A stretch of 64,000 bases of DNA from Acidobacteriota bacterium (GCA_023436715.1 JAEZIJ010000096.1:1-64000); one strand, 5' to 3'; positions 25,617 to 34,696 are shown, numbered from the stretch's first letter. Notes: generated by a model from the sequence alone, not told the origin. Translations and numbers: made by a program.

Positions 25617-26399
25617 GTGTACGTGTCGCTGATGGATCTGATCCGGGCGTATGATGTGCCCGAGCGTTCGGTGGCGGTCTGGTGGCTCGGGCAGAGCGGG
25701 TACATCTTCAAGACTCCCGCGGGCACGCTCGCGGGAGTCGACCTCTATCTCACCGATAGCTGCGCCGCGGCTCACCCGGGGATGGACCTGACGCGGCGCG
25801 TGCCGGTGATGATTGCTCCTGAGGAACTGCGAATCGACCTGTTCGCCTGCACTCATAATCACGCGGACCACACGGATGTCGAAACGATTCGCGGCATTTC
25901 GAAAGGCGAGATGACCTTTGCCGGCCCGGCGCCGAGCTGCGAAGTTTTCCGGCGGGAAGGCGTTTCGCCCGACCGCATTCTCATGACCTGGCCGGATTGC
26001 GATGTGCGGTTTCGCGATATTCGGATTCGCGGCACGTTCGCGCTCCCTACCGACGACACCGACCTCAACCACATGGGCTTCGTGTTCGAGTTCGGCGAGG
26101 GCCCGAAGATCTACATCACGGGCGACACGGACGCTTGCGACCTGGTCTATTCGGCCGCGAAGCACGCGCCGGACGTCATGATCGCGGTCATAAACGGAGG
26201 GTTCAACAACCTGTCGCACTGGGAAGCGGCGCAGCTTGCGGCGAAGGTCAAGCCGGGAATCGCCATTCCGAGCCACTACGACATGTTTCCGGACAACGCG
26301 GCTGATCCGCGCCAGTTCCAGGCGGCGCTGAAGGTGCTTGCGCCCGAGGTCGTCTATCGGGAACTGGAACACGGCAAGCCGGCTCTGTTCAGCCGTTAA
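25617..26399 (+). CDS. MBL-fold hydrolase, UlaG-like
   Basis: A 260-residue metallo-beta-lactamase-fold protein with the metal motif HNHADHTD near residues 80-87, TGDTDACDL near 168 and a late histidine in IPSHYDMFPDN. The VAVWWLGQSGYIFKTPAG opening resembles the L-ascorbate-6-phosphate lactonase (UlaG) branch, but no ascorbate or phosphotransferase gene is near, so function is open. The start is GTG at 25617, eight bases after the OPT stop. Confidence 0.8.
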   Translation: MYVSLMDLIRAYDVPERSVAVWWLGQSGYIFKTPAGTLAGVDLYLTDSCAAAHPGMDLTRRVPVMIAPEELRIDLFACTHNHADHTDVETIRGISKGEMTFAGPAPSCEVFRREGVSPDRILMTWPDCDVRFRDIRIRGTFALPTDDTDLNHMGFVFEFGEGPKIYITGDTDACDLVYSAAKHAPDVMIAVINGGFNNLSHWEAAQLAAKVKPGIAIPSHYDMFPDNAADPRQFQAALKVLAPEVVYRELEHGKPALFSR

Positions 26400-26403
26400 C
26401 GCC

Positions 26404-27124
26404 GTGAGGCGACAGGCGGCGTTGGCGTCCGAACGCATCTACCGTCTTCCGAACAACGCCGGCTACGACGTCCAGTTTTACCACTACATGGCGCATGACG
26501 GGCCTCCGCTGCCGGAGGATTCTGGTTCCGGGCCTGGCCTAACTCGCGGCTGGAGGCCGTTTCCGGCTTATAGATCCCGCGTACTTCGGGGTGATGCTGG
26601 GCTTTTTGTTTCTCGGGGTGCACTGGATGAGCGCGCTGGCGCAGTCTTGCGGTCGGCATCCCGTGCTTGCGCCGCTGGCACGCGAGACGGGATTGCTGGT
26701 CGTGGCGGCGTTCGTCCTGGCCGCGACGTGGAGGCGGGAGTGGAAGCACGCGGTGCTTTTCGCGGCGGCGGCAGTACCGGCGATTGCCTGGCAGTTGTTC
26801 GTTTTCGCGCGCACTGGCCCGGTGAAGTACGAGACTTCGCTCGTGCCGTTCGCGGCCGTCTGGCGGGCGATCGTCGAGCCGGTCCGGTATCAGGGGTATC
26901 CGACTGCACTTGCGTGGACCGGAATGGCTTTGCAGTATGTCGCGCTCGCGGGCGCGGTGATCGCGATCATGCTGGCGTTTTCCTCGTTTGAGAAGGGCAA
27001 ACCGGCCGGCGGCGCGGCGATCACGGCCATGCTGTTCGCTTTTCTCAACTGGCGGGCATACTGGGCCGCCCTTTTTGACGAAGGAAAGCAGTTGTACAAC
27101 AAGCGAGGCTCCATGCTACGATAA
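26404..27124 (+). pseudogene. Decayed polytopic membrane protein (glycosyltransferase-like)
   Basis: Two pieces of one membrane-protein family appear in different frames. The N-terminal piece (GTG 26404, containing NAGYDVQFYHYMAHD) is in frame 1. The rest, beginning RRILVPGLA near 26513 and continuing as FGVMLGFLFLGVHWMSALAQ to 27124, is in frame 2. The expected residues between AHD and RRIL are missing, and a TAA at 26540-26542 interrupts the second piece. A deletion/frameshift plus a nonsense change explains this. Family identity is from recollection of similar acidobacterial proteins and is only moderately sure. Confidence 0.65.
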
Positions 27125-27140
27125 ATGAGTCCGCAAGAGC

Positions 27141-27218
<78 letters not shown>

Positions 27219-27219
<1 letters not shown>

Positions 27220-28667
27220 TAACCTCTTTTGTTTCCTACCAAAACCAGTTTCTGAGGGCCTTCCGTGCAGTAGTGTGCAGTAGTCTCGGGCGGTTCCGGT
27301 TTCTTGCTGGATTCAATTACGTCTCCCAACGCGTCGTCCCACACCTTCGCAGCGGCCCGATCATCGACCGGCATGGCGTGGCTGTAAATCGAAAGCGTGA
27401 TGTTCTGATCCGCGTGCCCGAGCCTGCGGGAGACTTCCGCGAGCGGGACTCCGTTCCGCAGGGACTCGGTGGCGTTCGTGTGCCGCAGGCTGTGCAGGCT
27501 TACGCCCTCCAGTCCGACCGCCTTCATCAGCTCCTTCACGCGGGCGCCCACGCGATCCGGCGAGTAGTAGGCGCCGTTCGGCTGGCAGAAGACCAATCCG
27601 TGGTCCTGGTAGTCGGGACCATACAGCCGCTTGTCCTCGTCCTGCTGCGCGCGATGTGCAGCCAGAAGAGGAAGCACCGATGGCGGCAGCACGAACCGGC
27701 GCGGCTCCCCGGATTTCGTGGACTTCACCCGCAGGCCTGCCTTGGTCTGTTCGAGACTCTTTGAGACGATCAACTCGCCTGTGGTCGTGTCCAGATCGGG
27801 CCATTGCAGTGCGAGCAGTTCCCCGCGCCTGCATCCGCTGCCGGTTGCTGTGGCAATGAAGGCGTGATATCTGGTGGTCGCAGCCCGATCGAGCAAGGCC
27901 TTGAACTTCTCCTTCACGACGACGCTGGGCTTGCGCTTCGGCAACTTCGGCAGCCTCACGCGCTTATTGGCCATCGGATGCCGAATCGTAAGGATACCCA
28001 GACGGTCGGCCTCCGCAAGCGACGTGTAGAGCATCGTTCCGATGTGCCTCACGGTTTTGGGCGCGAGCGGACGCCCGTTTGGTTGATCTTTCGTCACCAT
28101 GCCGCCGCAGTCCTCAAGCCGGTGAATCATTTTCTGGATCTGCGCGGTCGTGAGATCGTTGATACGGGTCTCGCCGATGTAGCGATTTAGATACCGGGCG
28201 AAGTCGGTGTAGCGCTCGTAGGTCTTTGGAGATGTGTTCCGGCTGGCATGCTTTTCGAGCCAGTACTTCACGAAGTCCGCGTATTTCGGGTTCGTCCGGT
28301 CCTCCCCGTTGGCAGCCTGAATGGTCGCCTCGGCAGCCGCCTGTTCCGCGGCCGCGCGGCGCCTGATCGCATCGGCGAGGGCTGCGCGAGCATCTGCCGC
28401 CTCAGGGAATCCGTTCTTGTTTTCGTCAGCAAGAACGTACCCCCACGTTATGGTCCCGAGGGCACCCCGGTAGTGCGTGATCTTCCCGTGCGTCCTCTCG
28501 TACTCCGTGATCGCATCTCGCTTCGCTGTCGATGCCGCGCCCTTCGTCTCGAAGCCGCCCTTCATCAGGTTGATAGGCTTCCCTTTCTCGTCGCGGCCCG
28601 CGTAGAAGGAATAGCACCAGACCGTCGCGCCGGACTTCAGTTTGCGCTTGAATACGCTGCCGTTCAT
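27219..28667 (-). CDS. Tyrosine recombinase/integrase
   Basis: A 482-residue phage-type integrase that would recombine attP with the tRNA-Asp attB. The catalytic set is complete: R280 in GCRRGELLALQW, H392 and R395 in LHSLRHTNAT, H418 in LGHAD and nucleophile Y428 in LSIYSH. A core-binding SAM-like domain spans about 125-225, with an N-terminal arm-binding part before it. The gene reads toward attL and its stop codon touches the 29-bp repeat. Its start overlaps the XRE gene by four bases, so the regulator and integrase are co-translated. Confidence 0.94.
27260..27285. promoter_or_regulatory. Left arm-type integrase site (paired direct repeats)
   Basis: Two adjacent copies of GTGCAGTAGT (27265-27274, 27275-27284) preceded by CTTCC. 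The same pair with the same lead-in occurs at 44427-44453 near the right end. They lie inside the 3' end of the integrase gene, about 45 bp from the core. By analogy with lambda-type integrases they are candidate arm-binding sites. Confidence 0.6.
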
Positions 28668-29158
28668 TTCTTCTCCTTCGGAGGATGGGTGGTAAGAGTC
28701 GGTGGAAACGTGAGAATGGTGTTCCGGAACTTGTGGGTCATCGTCAGCGAGATGGCATCCAAAGCCTTAATCGCCTGCTCGATCTTCACTTCTTGAGCGG
28801 TGCTCTCGTCCTTAAGCGCGCTCGATATTTGGGCCACCTCGTCTCGGATACGAGGGACCACCACGTAGGCAACTCCGCCGAGATGGGCAAAATGGCCGGC
28901 GGTGCCCAACTCAGCGATGAGCGCATCCTTGAAAATGTTCGCCAGTTTCTGGTGCCCCGTATCGGTCGCAACCTGCTGAAGTTCTGCCAATGCCCTGCCT
29001 TTCGGGGGCCTCACCGTCTCGTACCTCGCGATTGTCCTGATAGCGGTCTTCATCCGGTACGCGAACGCCTGCTGCGATTCGCCGAGCGCGGTTCGCAGTT
29101 CGCGTACCGCCTGCCCCACCGGATTCTTCGGTTGCTGTTCGTCACTTTTCTTTTTCAT
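28664..29158 (-). CDS. XRE-family HTH regulator of the element
   Basis: A 164-residue protein with an XRE-like helix-turn-helix at about residues 15-65 (LRTALGESQQAFAYRMKTA... RTIARYE). The remainder, mostly helical, may be for dimerisation. It is the first gene of the leftward operon, followed by integrase with a four-base overlap, and it faces the AlpA-like gene across palindromic DNA at 29180-29246. It is the natural candidate for the repressor holding the element in the integrated state. That role is inferred from position. Confidence 0.78.
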   Translation of the reverse strand: MKKKSDEQQPKNPVGQAVRELRTALGESQQAFAYRMKTAIRTIARYETVRPPKGRALAELQQVATDTGHQKLANIFKDALIAELGTAGHFAHLGGVAYVVVPRIRDEVAQISSALKDESTAQEVKIEQAIKALDAISLTMTHKFRNTILTFPPTLTTHPPKEKK

Positions 29159-29179
29159 GCGATCTTCTCCGGACCATAT

Positions 29180-29246
29180 TGACCGGACCAGTCGGTCCTG
29201 TTACAGTTGAAATCAGTCCCGGTTGACCGGACCAGTTGGTCCGGTC
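29180..29246. promoter_or_regulatory. Palindromic operator pair in divergent control region
   Basis: A perfect palindrome, GACCGGACCA, GT, TGGTCCGGTC, fills 29225-29246. A related imperfect copy beginning TGACCGGACCAGT is at 29180-29198, 44 bp away. Further GGACC half-sites occur at 29171 and 29266. They sit between the divergently transcribed XRE and AlpA-like genes and probably bind the XRE protein. Confidence 0.7.
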
Positions 29247-29301
29247 CCCATTGGCAAGTATGAATGGACCGGGCAGGGTTGTCAAGACCAGGGAGAACTA
29301 C

Positions 29302-29508
29302 ATGGACGAAAAGGACGCCACGCTGACCGTCGATGAGGCCCACGCGCTCATCGGTAAGAAGAAAATCTCCAGGGGCGGGCTGTACGCCGCCATCAACCGC
29401 AAAGAGGTGCCGCACCTGCGCCTCGGCCACCGCATTTTGATTCCGCGCCACGCTTTCATGCTGTGGCTGGGATCTGCCGAGCAGCCTAAGGATGGGGAGG
29501 CGGCATAG
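29302..29508 (+). CDS. AlpA/Xis-like helix-turn-helix protein
   Basis: A 68-residue winged-HTH protein of the excisionase/AlpA type: LTVDEAHALIGKKKISRGGLYAAINRKEVPHLRLGHRILIPRHAFMLWL. Such proteins bind DNA to direct integrase toward excision or to activate prophage genes. I chose ATG 29302 because GGGAGAA lies seven bases before it. A longer frame upstream runs into the operators. It starts the rightward operon. The next start follows its stop by one base. Confidence 0.83.
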   Translation: MDEKDATLTVDEAHALIGKKKISRGGLYAAINRKEVPHLRLGHRILIPRHAFMLWLGSAEQPKDGEAA

Positions 29509-29509
29509 G

Positions 29510-30052
29510 ATGACCGCCAGCACCATCACCGGCCCGGAGGCGACATTCTCCGCGCCCGGCACGCCGCCGGCCGAGAGCGCGGCACCAAAGGGACGGCGAG
29601 CGCGCGCCCGCTGGCATTACACGATCGGGCAGAAACTCGTGCTCATCCTGCAGGATGGCTTGATCAAGCCCGCCACCGCAGGCGTCCCCCCGGGCGAGAA
29701 GCCCATCGTCTGGTTCTCCAGCAACCCCAATTGGGAGCCGACCGCGTGTAAAGCGACCTTCGACGAGAACGGCGTCTTCTCCCGCCTGACCATGGCTGAG
29801 ACTGCGGACTTGGGCGGCGGGTTGGTGCGGTTCGCTGTCGCGCCCGAAACCGCGCCGCATGACTGGCGGGCATTGAAGGACCTGAGCGGGATGGCTGGCT
29901 GGATGGCGCAGCACCTGTACCGCGAGGGCATCACCCAAGGCGCAAGACCGGGTGACTGGTGGGGCACGTTCGATCCGGTCCCGCGTTCGAAGTGGATCGC
30001 TGTTCAGGTCTACGACTCGGGGAGGTGGGTGGATGTCCCCTTCGACAAGTAG
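29510..30052 (+). CDS. Hypothetical element protein
   Basis: A 180-residue protein that I do not recognise. Residues 1-30 are Pro/Ala-rich and likely disordered. The rest has alternating hydrophobic residues with several tryptophans (PIVWFSSNPNWEP, GWMAQHLY, GDWWGTFDP), suggesting a compact globular domain. The start ATG overlaps the region right after the AlpA-like stop. Its tail overlaps the following gene by 20 bases. The phrase PPAESA is shared with the N-terminus of that neighbour. Confidence 0.7.
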   Translation: MTASTITGPEATFSAPGTPPAESAAPKGRRARARWHYTIGQKLVLILQDGLIKPATAGVPPGEKPIVWFSSNPNWEPTACKATFDENGVFSRLTMAETADLGGGLVRFAVAPETAPHDWRALKDLSGMAGWMAQHLYREGITQGARPGDWWGTFDPVPRSKWIAVQVYDSGRWVDVPFDK

Positions 30053-31127
30053 GCTGATCGCGCCCGCCGCGCCGCCGGCCGAGAGCGCGGAGGTGCCCGA
30101 GTTCGCTCTGTTCGCCGCCGCGCAGGTGTTCCTGCTGGACGATGTGCCGTACTCCGCGCCCGCAGCCATTCAGATCCTCGACGGGTTCATCGGGCGCGTG
30201 CCCGACTCCCCCGCCAGGCGCCGCGCGATGCGGATCGCGGCTTGGATCGAGTTTTGGACGCAGGTTGCCTACATGGAGCGATTCCTCGGGTGTGAGAGCG
30301 AGCAGAGCGGAGCCACGCAATCCGATGAGGTGGCGCTGGACCCCGCCGAGGTCGAGCGGCACCTGATCTTGACCGCCTCCCTCGCCGTACACCTCAACGA
30401 TGACAGTCACATCGGGATCGCGTCCGGTTGGCTCGGGGTCGACGCTTCGGACCGGACGCAGGCCACCTTCCGGAACTGCCTCGCGTCCGACCTTACCGTG
30501 ATGAGCGCGGTGGCGGCGCGCTCCCCCGCGATGTACCTGCGCGTGGCAGTCCGCGACCGGCAGGCCGAGGCCGATCGCGTGCGCGCCCAGCAGGGCGGCG
30601 GTCGGCCCGTCCTGTCGCTTGACGCCATGGACGTGCGTGCCCGCGCGGAGGTTGTCTGCGTAGAACCGAACCCGCAGGCTGGCCTTGAGCGACTCATCGA
30701 GACATTGAGGGCCTCCGACGACCCGCTCAACGTGCGCCTCGCCGGTGAGATCGAAGCCGTCCTGGACGGCAGCAAGAAGCGCGGGATGGGCGATGCAGGA
30801 TATCAGCATCTTCGATACCATCTTCCCCGGCTTCGCGATCTGGCGCTGGAGATGGGGGTACTGCCTCCGGGCGCGACTGCACGCGCTCCGAACAGGCGCC
30901 GCAGGAAGCGGCGGTACACGGTCCTGGCCCCTCCTACGTGGTTCCGGCGCAACCGGCGGCACGACAGCGTCGAGCATCGCTACGGCGGGGCCGACCTGGA
31001 GGTGTACGGCGAGATGTCGCTCGCCGCCCTGCCGCTTGCGGGCGCCGCTTGCCTCCGAAAAATAACTTCGACGGCTTCTTCCAAAACGCGCGTTTGGTCG
31101 CCGGTAGTTGTGGAGGTCCAAAAATGA
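30033..31127 (+). CDS. Hypothetical element protein
   Basis: A 364-residue protein without a recognised domain. It is helix-rich in the first 300 residues with a very basic stretch (RRRRKRRY) near 290. The ATG at 30033 is preceded by GGAGGTGG, and it overlaps the upstream gene by 20 bases and the next by four. Upstream of the start the frame stays open but has no ribosome site. Position between the AlpA-like gene and PrimPol suggests a replication or regulatory accessory role, which is only a guess. Confidence 0.65.
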   Translation: MSPSTSRLIAPAAPPAESAEVPEFALFAAAQVFLLDDVPYSAPAAIQILDGFIGRVPDSPARRRAMRIAAWIEFWTQVAYMERFLGCESEQSGATQSDEVALDPAEVERHLILTASLAVHLNDDSHIGIASGWLGVDASDRTQATFRNCLASDLTVMSAVAARSPAMYLRVAVRDRQAEADRVRAQQGGGRPVLSLDAMDVRARAEVVCVEPNPQAGLERLIETLRASDDPLNVRLAGEIEAVLDGSKKRGMGDAGYQHLRYHLPRLRDLALEMGVLPPGATARAPNRRRRKRRYTVLAPPTWFRRNRRHDSVEHRYGGADLEVYGEMSLAALPLAGAACLRKITSTASSKTRVWSPVVVEVQK

Positions 31128-31324
31128 AACGGACGCAAGGCGTTGAACTGGCTGTCGTCGTGCGCGTTGGCGACCGGCGCGTGCCGGTGATCGTCGCGTC
31201 CATCACGGACCAGGAGATGCTGCGTGCCACGCTGCGCCGCGCCATTGCCGCCGCCGCGATCCAAGCCGACATCGAGGGGCCAATCCCCGGCGCGCCGCTG
31301 ACGTGCCCGACGAGGGTTATGTGA
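31124..31324 (+). CDS. Small hypothetical element protein
   Basis: A 66-residue protein beginning MKRTQGVELAVVVRVGD, with a predicted beta-hairpin followed by a helix. GGAGG lies 12 bases before the ATG, which overlaps the preceding stop (ATGA). No family is recognised. Confidence 0.55.
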   Translation: MKRTQGVELAVVVRVGDRRVPVIVASITDQEMLRATLRRAIAAAAIQADIEGPIPGAPLTCPTRVM

Positions 31325-31377
31325 CGAGAACGGCGCGCAAAGCCCGCCAGCGATGCGCGCCGAGATGGTAATTGCCC

Positions 31378-31629
31378 ATGAATATTGTAAACGAGAAACG
31401 GATTGCCTGCGAGAAGCTCATCGTGGCCGTCCTTGACCGAATCATCGAAGCCCGCGGGTTGGATGGCGAGATGCTGTTTCTCCCGCAACGGGACCTGCGG
31501 GCGCGCGATCTTCTGCGCGACGGGCGTGTTCCGGATGAGGTCTTGGACGATGTCGTCGCGATGGTCGCGAACGCGATTATCAGCGCCGCAGCAGTCGCCG
31601 CGCACGATTTCGGAAAGGCTGCGGCGTGA
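31378..31629 (+). CDS. Small hypothetical element protein
   Basis: An 83-residue, mostly helical protein (MNIVNEKRIACEKLIVAVLDRIIEA...). I start it at ATG 31378. A TTG two codons earlier is in frame. Its stop overlaps the GTG start of the PrimPol gene, which suggests translational coupling to the replication module. No family is recognised. Confidence 0.6.
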   Translation: MNIVNEKRIACEKLIVAVLDRIIEARGLDGEMLFLPQRDLRARDLLRDGRVPDEVLDDVVAMVANAIISAAAVAAHDFGKAAA

Positions 31630-32828
31630 GCGTGGCCTTGAGCATCATGCGGCCCGCCGCGAATGTCGTGCTGGAGGCCGCACTGGACTACGCGCGGCGG
31701 GGCCTCCGCGTCATCCCGCTCCACGTTGTCCGGAAGGGTGGGACGTGCAGTTGCGGCCATGCCGACTGTAAAACGCCGGGCAAGCATCCGCTCATCCCCG
31801 ACTGGACGGACAGGGCGACGACCGACGCGGGGTGCATTACCATCTGGTTCGGCCATACGTTCAAGGGTGCGAACGTTGGTATCGTGACCGGCGCCAAGTC
31901 GGGCGTTATCGTTCTGGACGTGGACCCGCGTCACGGCGGGGACGACAGCCTCGATTCGTTGATCTATCTCCACGGTCGGCCGGACACCCTGACGGCGTTC
32001 ACTGGAGGGGGTGGCGCGCATTACTACTTCAGGCACCCTGGCGTGCCGGTCGCCGACAAGACCGCGATCATGGATGGCCTCGACCTCAAGGGCGACGGAG
32101 GTATGGTAGTTGCGCCGCCATCGATTCACGAGAGCGGGGGAGCGTACGATTGGGACGGCATCGAGGGATTCGAGACGCCTATCGCCCCGGCGCCCGACTG
32201 GCTGGTGAACCTCGTCCGCGCCGACCGTGGCGACGGCAGCAGGGAGCGTCAGAACACCGGCACGTCTCGCACGGTTGGCAAGGTGATTCCGGAAGGAGAG
32301 CGCAACGGCGCGTTGGCCAGCATCGCCGGTTACCTCCGGAGGCTGGGCGCACCCCGGGAGACGATCCTGGCGGCGCTGACGGCCATCAACGAAGCGCAGT
32401 GCAACCCGCCGCTGCCAGCCCGCGAGGTGCAGACCATCGCCAAGAGCGTGGCGCGGTACGCGCCGGTCGTGAATGACCTCGACCAGATGCCCGCCGACTT
32501 CAGCGATCTGAGCCTGGCCATCGCCGCGATGCCGCGCTCCGTTGTAGAGATGTGCGCGGCATTGCGGTGCAACGTGCCTGGGTTCGCGCAGGTCTGGAAC
32601 CGGCACAAGAAGATGGCTACCGATGGCTGGTTCCCGTATGCCTTGGCAATCGCCGGTTATTGCACGCGCGCCGGGTTGTCCACTGGACAGACGGCTTCGA
32701 TCCTCGCGCAGCACCAGCGCGAGTTCGGCCAGGATCATGAATGCCTCACCGTGGCCGAGGCAATCCGTTTGCTTGCGAGGGCGCGGGTCAAGAGGGACCA
32801 ACGGCGCGGAAAGGACGGTGGGCAATGA
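31626..32828 (+). CDS. Bifunctional DNA primase/polymerase (PrimPol) with PriCT
   Basis: A 400-residue replication protein of the archaeo-eukaryotic primase superfamily (bifunctional DNA primase/polymerase N-terminal domain). A CSCGHADCKTPGKHP zinc-like knuckle occurs at residues 41-55. The catalytic acidic pair is D98 and D100 in VIVLDVDPRHGG, and the histidine is H132 in GGGGAHYYF. A primase C-terminal (PriCT) segment, IPEGERNGALASIAGYL..., follows at roughly 217-275. The start is GTG, overlapping the previous stop. It would make primers for autonomous replication of the excised element, together with the helicase that overlaps its end. Confidence 0.88.
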   Translation: MSVALSIMRPAANVVLEAALDYARRGLRVIPLHVVRKGGTCSCGHADCKTPGKHPLIPDWTDRATTDAGCITIWFGHTFKGANVGIVTGAKSGVIVLDVDPRHGGDDSLDSLIYLHGRPDTLTAFTGGGGAHYYFRHPGVPVADKTAIMDGLDLKGDGGMVVAPPSIHESGGAYDWDGIEGFETPIAPAPDWLVNLVRADRGDGSRERQNTGTSRTVGKVIPEGERNGALASIAGYLRRLGAPRETILAALTAINEAQCNPPLPAREVQTIAKSVARYAPVVNDLDQMPADFSDLSLAIAAMPRSVVEMCAALRCNVPGFAQVWNRHKKMATDGWFPYALAIAGYCTRAGLSTGQTASILAQHQREFGQDHECLTVAEAIRLLARARVKRDQRRGKDGGQ

Positions 32829-34258
32829 GCGCAGTCGTGGAGATGAACATCGCGCCGCCGAACCTCCTCTTGCTCGGGCATCACGACTCGGGTAATGCCC
32901 AGCGGCTGCTGGAAATGCACGGGCGCAACATCCGGTACTGTCACCCGATGAAGAAGTTCCTCGTCTTCAACGGGAAGTACTGGGAAATCGATGAGGCGGG
33001 GCGCATCGAGAAACTCGCCAAGACCTGCATGGTGGACTTCCTGGCGCAGGCCGTGGAGCACGGGAACGAAGCCGCACAGAAGTTCGCGACGACATCTTTG
33101 GAGGCGAAGCGGATCAACGGCATGCTGGCCATGCTGAAGTGCGAGGTCCCGGTTTTGCCCGACGAACTCGACGTGAATCCGTTCCTGCTGAATTTCCAGA
33201 ACGGCACGGTCGATCTGGCCACCGGCAACCTCGGGCCGCACTGCCGCGAGCACCTGATCACCAAGATGATCGAGCACGAATACCGCCCGCAGGCGCGGTG
33301 CCCCGTGTTTACGAGCTTTCTGATGCGGATCATGGGCGCCGGGCCGAACGCAACTCCTGCGGAGCGCAGGCGCGCGGTCCGCAGGGTCGCTTGGCTTCGG
33401 AGGGCGTTGGGTTACTCGTTGACGGGCACCACGCGCGAGAAAGCCGTGTTCTTCGCATGGGGCGGAGGAAATAACGGTAAGACCACTCTGCTCGCCACGA
33501 TCCTCACGATCTTGGGCCCGTACGCAACTCTCATCCAGGTGGACTCGTTGATGGTGAAGCAGTTCGGGGAGAGCAACAACTCCATGGCCGATCTCGCGGA
33601 CCTGCGGGGCGCGCGGTTCGTCATGACCAGCGAGACGGAGGAAGGCCAGCGTCTCGCCGAAGGAAAACTGAAGCGCCTCTCGCAAGGCATGGGCAGGATC
33701 AAGACCTGCCGCAAGTACGAAAACCCGTTCGACTTCCCCGAAACGCACAAGCTCTGGATGGACGCGAATCACAAGCCCGTGATTAGGGGCTCGGATAACG
33801 CGATCTGGGACAGGCTTTACTTGATCCCGTTCGGTGAGACGATCCCAAAGAACGAGATCGACCCCGAACTCCCTTCGAAGCTCCTGGCCGAAGCGGAGGG
33901 CATCTTGGCGTGGCTGGTTCGTGGCTGCGCGCGATGGCAGCAGAGAGGGCTGGGCAAACCTCCGGAAGTCGAGGCGGCACGGAGGGTGTGGCGGGAGGAA
34001 TCGGACCCGCTGAACGATTTTCTGGATGATGAATGCGTGCTGGACCCCGATCTGTTCTGCCGTACAACCTCCTTGTGGGAGCAGTACGTCCGCTGGGCTG
34101 ACCGTCAGAAGATCCGCGATCCGCTGAAGAGGAAAGACTTCAACGAACGCATTCGGGCACGAGGCTTCAAGGAGAGGAGCCACCGCTTCGCTGACGGCGA
34201 AGCCAAGGATTGGGGGGAGCGAGCCTGGAGCGGGATCGCTTTGCGGGTGGCTTTGTAG
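32825..34258 (+). CDS. SF3 replicative helicase (phage D5/P4-type)
   Basis: A 477-residue superfamily 3 helicase. A D5N-like region occupies about 20-190. Walker A is GGGNNGKT at residues 213-220, the Walker B region ARFVMTSETE is near 263-272, and HKLWMDANHKP and AIWDRLYLIPF near 305-335 complete the family signature. The ATG at 32825 overlaps the PrimPol stop by four bases. It should unwind the origin and pair with PrimPol. The repeat-bearing region starting three bases before its stop is the likely target. Confidence 0.9.
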   Translation: MSAVVEMNIAPPNLLLLGHHDSGNAQRLLEMHGRNIRYCHPMKKFLVFNGKYWEIDEAGRIEKLAKTCMVDFLAQAVEHGNEAAQKFATTSLEAKRINGMLAMLKCEVPVLPDELDVNPFLLNFQNGTVDLATGNLGPHCREHLITKMIEHEYRPQARCPVFTSFLMRIMGAGPNATPAERRRAVRRVAWLRRALGYSLTGTTREKAVFFAWGGGNNGKTTLLATILTILGPYATLIQVDSLMVKQFGESNNSMADLADLRGARFVMTSETEEGQRLAEGKLKRLSQGMGRIKTCRKYENPFDFPETHKLWMDANHKPVIRGSDNAIWDRLYLIPFGETIPKNEIDPELPSKLLAEAEGILAWLVRGCARWQQRGLGKPPEVEAARRVWREESDPLNDFLDDECVLDPDLFCRTTSLWEQYVRWADRQKIRDPLKRKDFNERIRARGFKERSHRFADGEAKDWGERAWSGIALRVAL

Positions 34259-34435
34259 TCCGTAGTCAGTTGTAGTCAGCATTTTTACGGAATCTTTTCC
34301 CATACGCGCGTTGAGAAAAGTTTCAGTAGAAAACGTGACTACAACTGACTGCCGACTACAACGGCGGCACGGTCGGTAGTACTCCGGGCAAAAAGGTACT
34401 ACGGGGCCAAGAACTCCCGCGCGTTCCGCGACTAC
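34255..34435. other. Candidate replication origin of the element
   Basis: Six copies of the hexamer GTAGTC occur: three forward at 34255, 34262 and 34272, and three inverted at 34337, 34354 and 34430. A perfect 15-bp inverted repeat pairs 34264-34278 with 34336-34350 around a 57-base AT-rich spacer, unlike its GC-rich surroundings. Placement directly after the PrimPol-helicase genes fits an origin with initiator-binding repeats and a DNA unwinding element. A strong terminator or recombination site is the alternative. From 34436 to 34696 I see no supported gene or signal. Confidence 0.55.
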
Positions 34436-34696
34436 ACGCCCGCGCTAGCGCCAGCGGAATTTTGAGGTGGTCGGGAGGTCGGGAGCGATCAGGCACCCGT
34501 AGGTGCCCCGGCCTGGCGGTTGGTAGCGCGCGCCGACCGCCTGCCAGACAACGCGGCGGTGGCCATGTGTGGCGCACGGGGCCGGCGGCTCCGGTCGCCG
34601 CGCATGGTGACCACCTGCTGCCGCAGTCGGTCGCCCACGCGCGCCCCGTGCGCGAACGGGACGGCGGTGTGGCTGGCGTGGAGGGGACAGGATGAT

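Noticed and set aside
27265..27284. GTGCAGTAGT tandem copies considered as a CRISPR or microsatellite
   Set aside because: Only two copies per site with no spacers. The matching pair at the other end of the element points to recombination sites.
31317..34303. Two ~500-codon minus-strand frames antisense to PrimPol and SF3 helicase
   Set aside because: They mirror GC-rich coding strands. The plus frames carry catalytic motifs and ATGA/GTGA overlaps.
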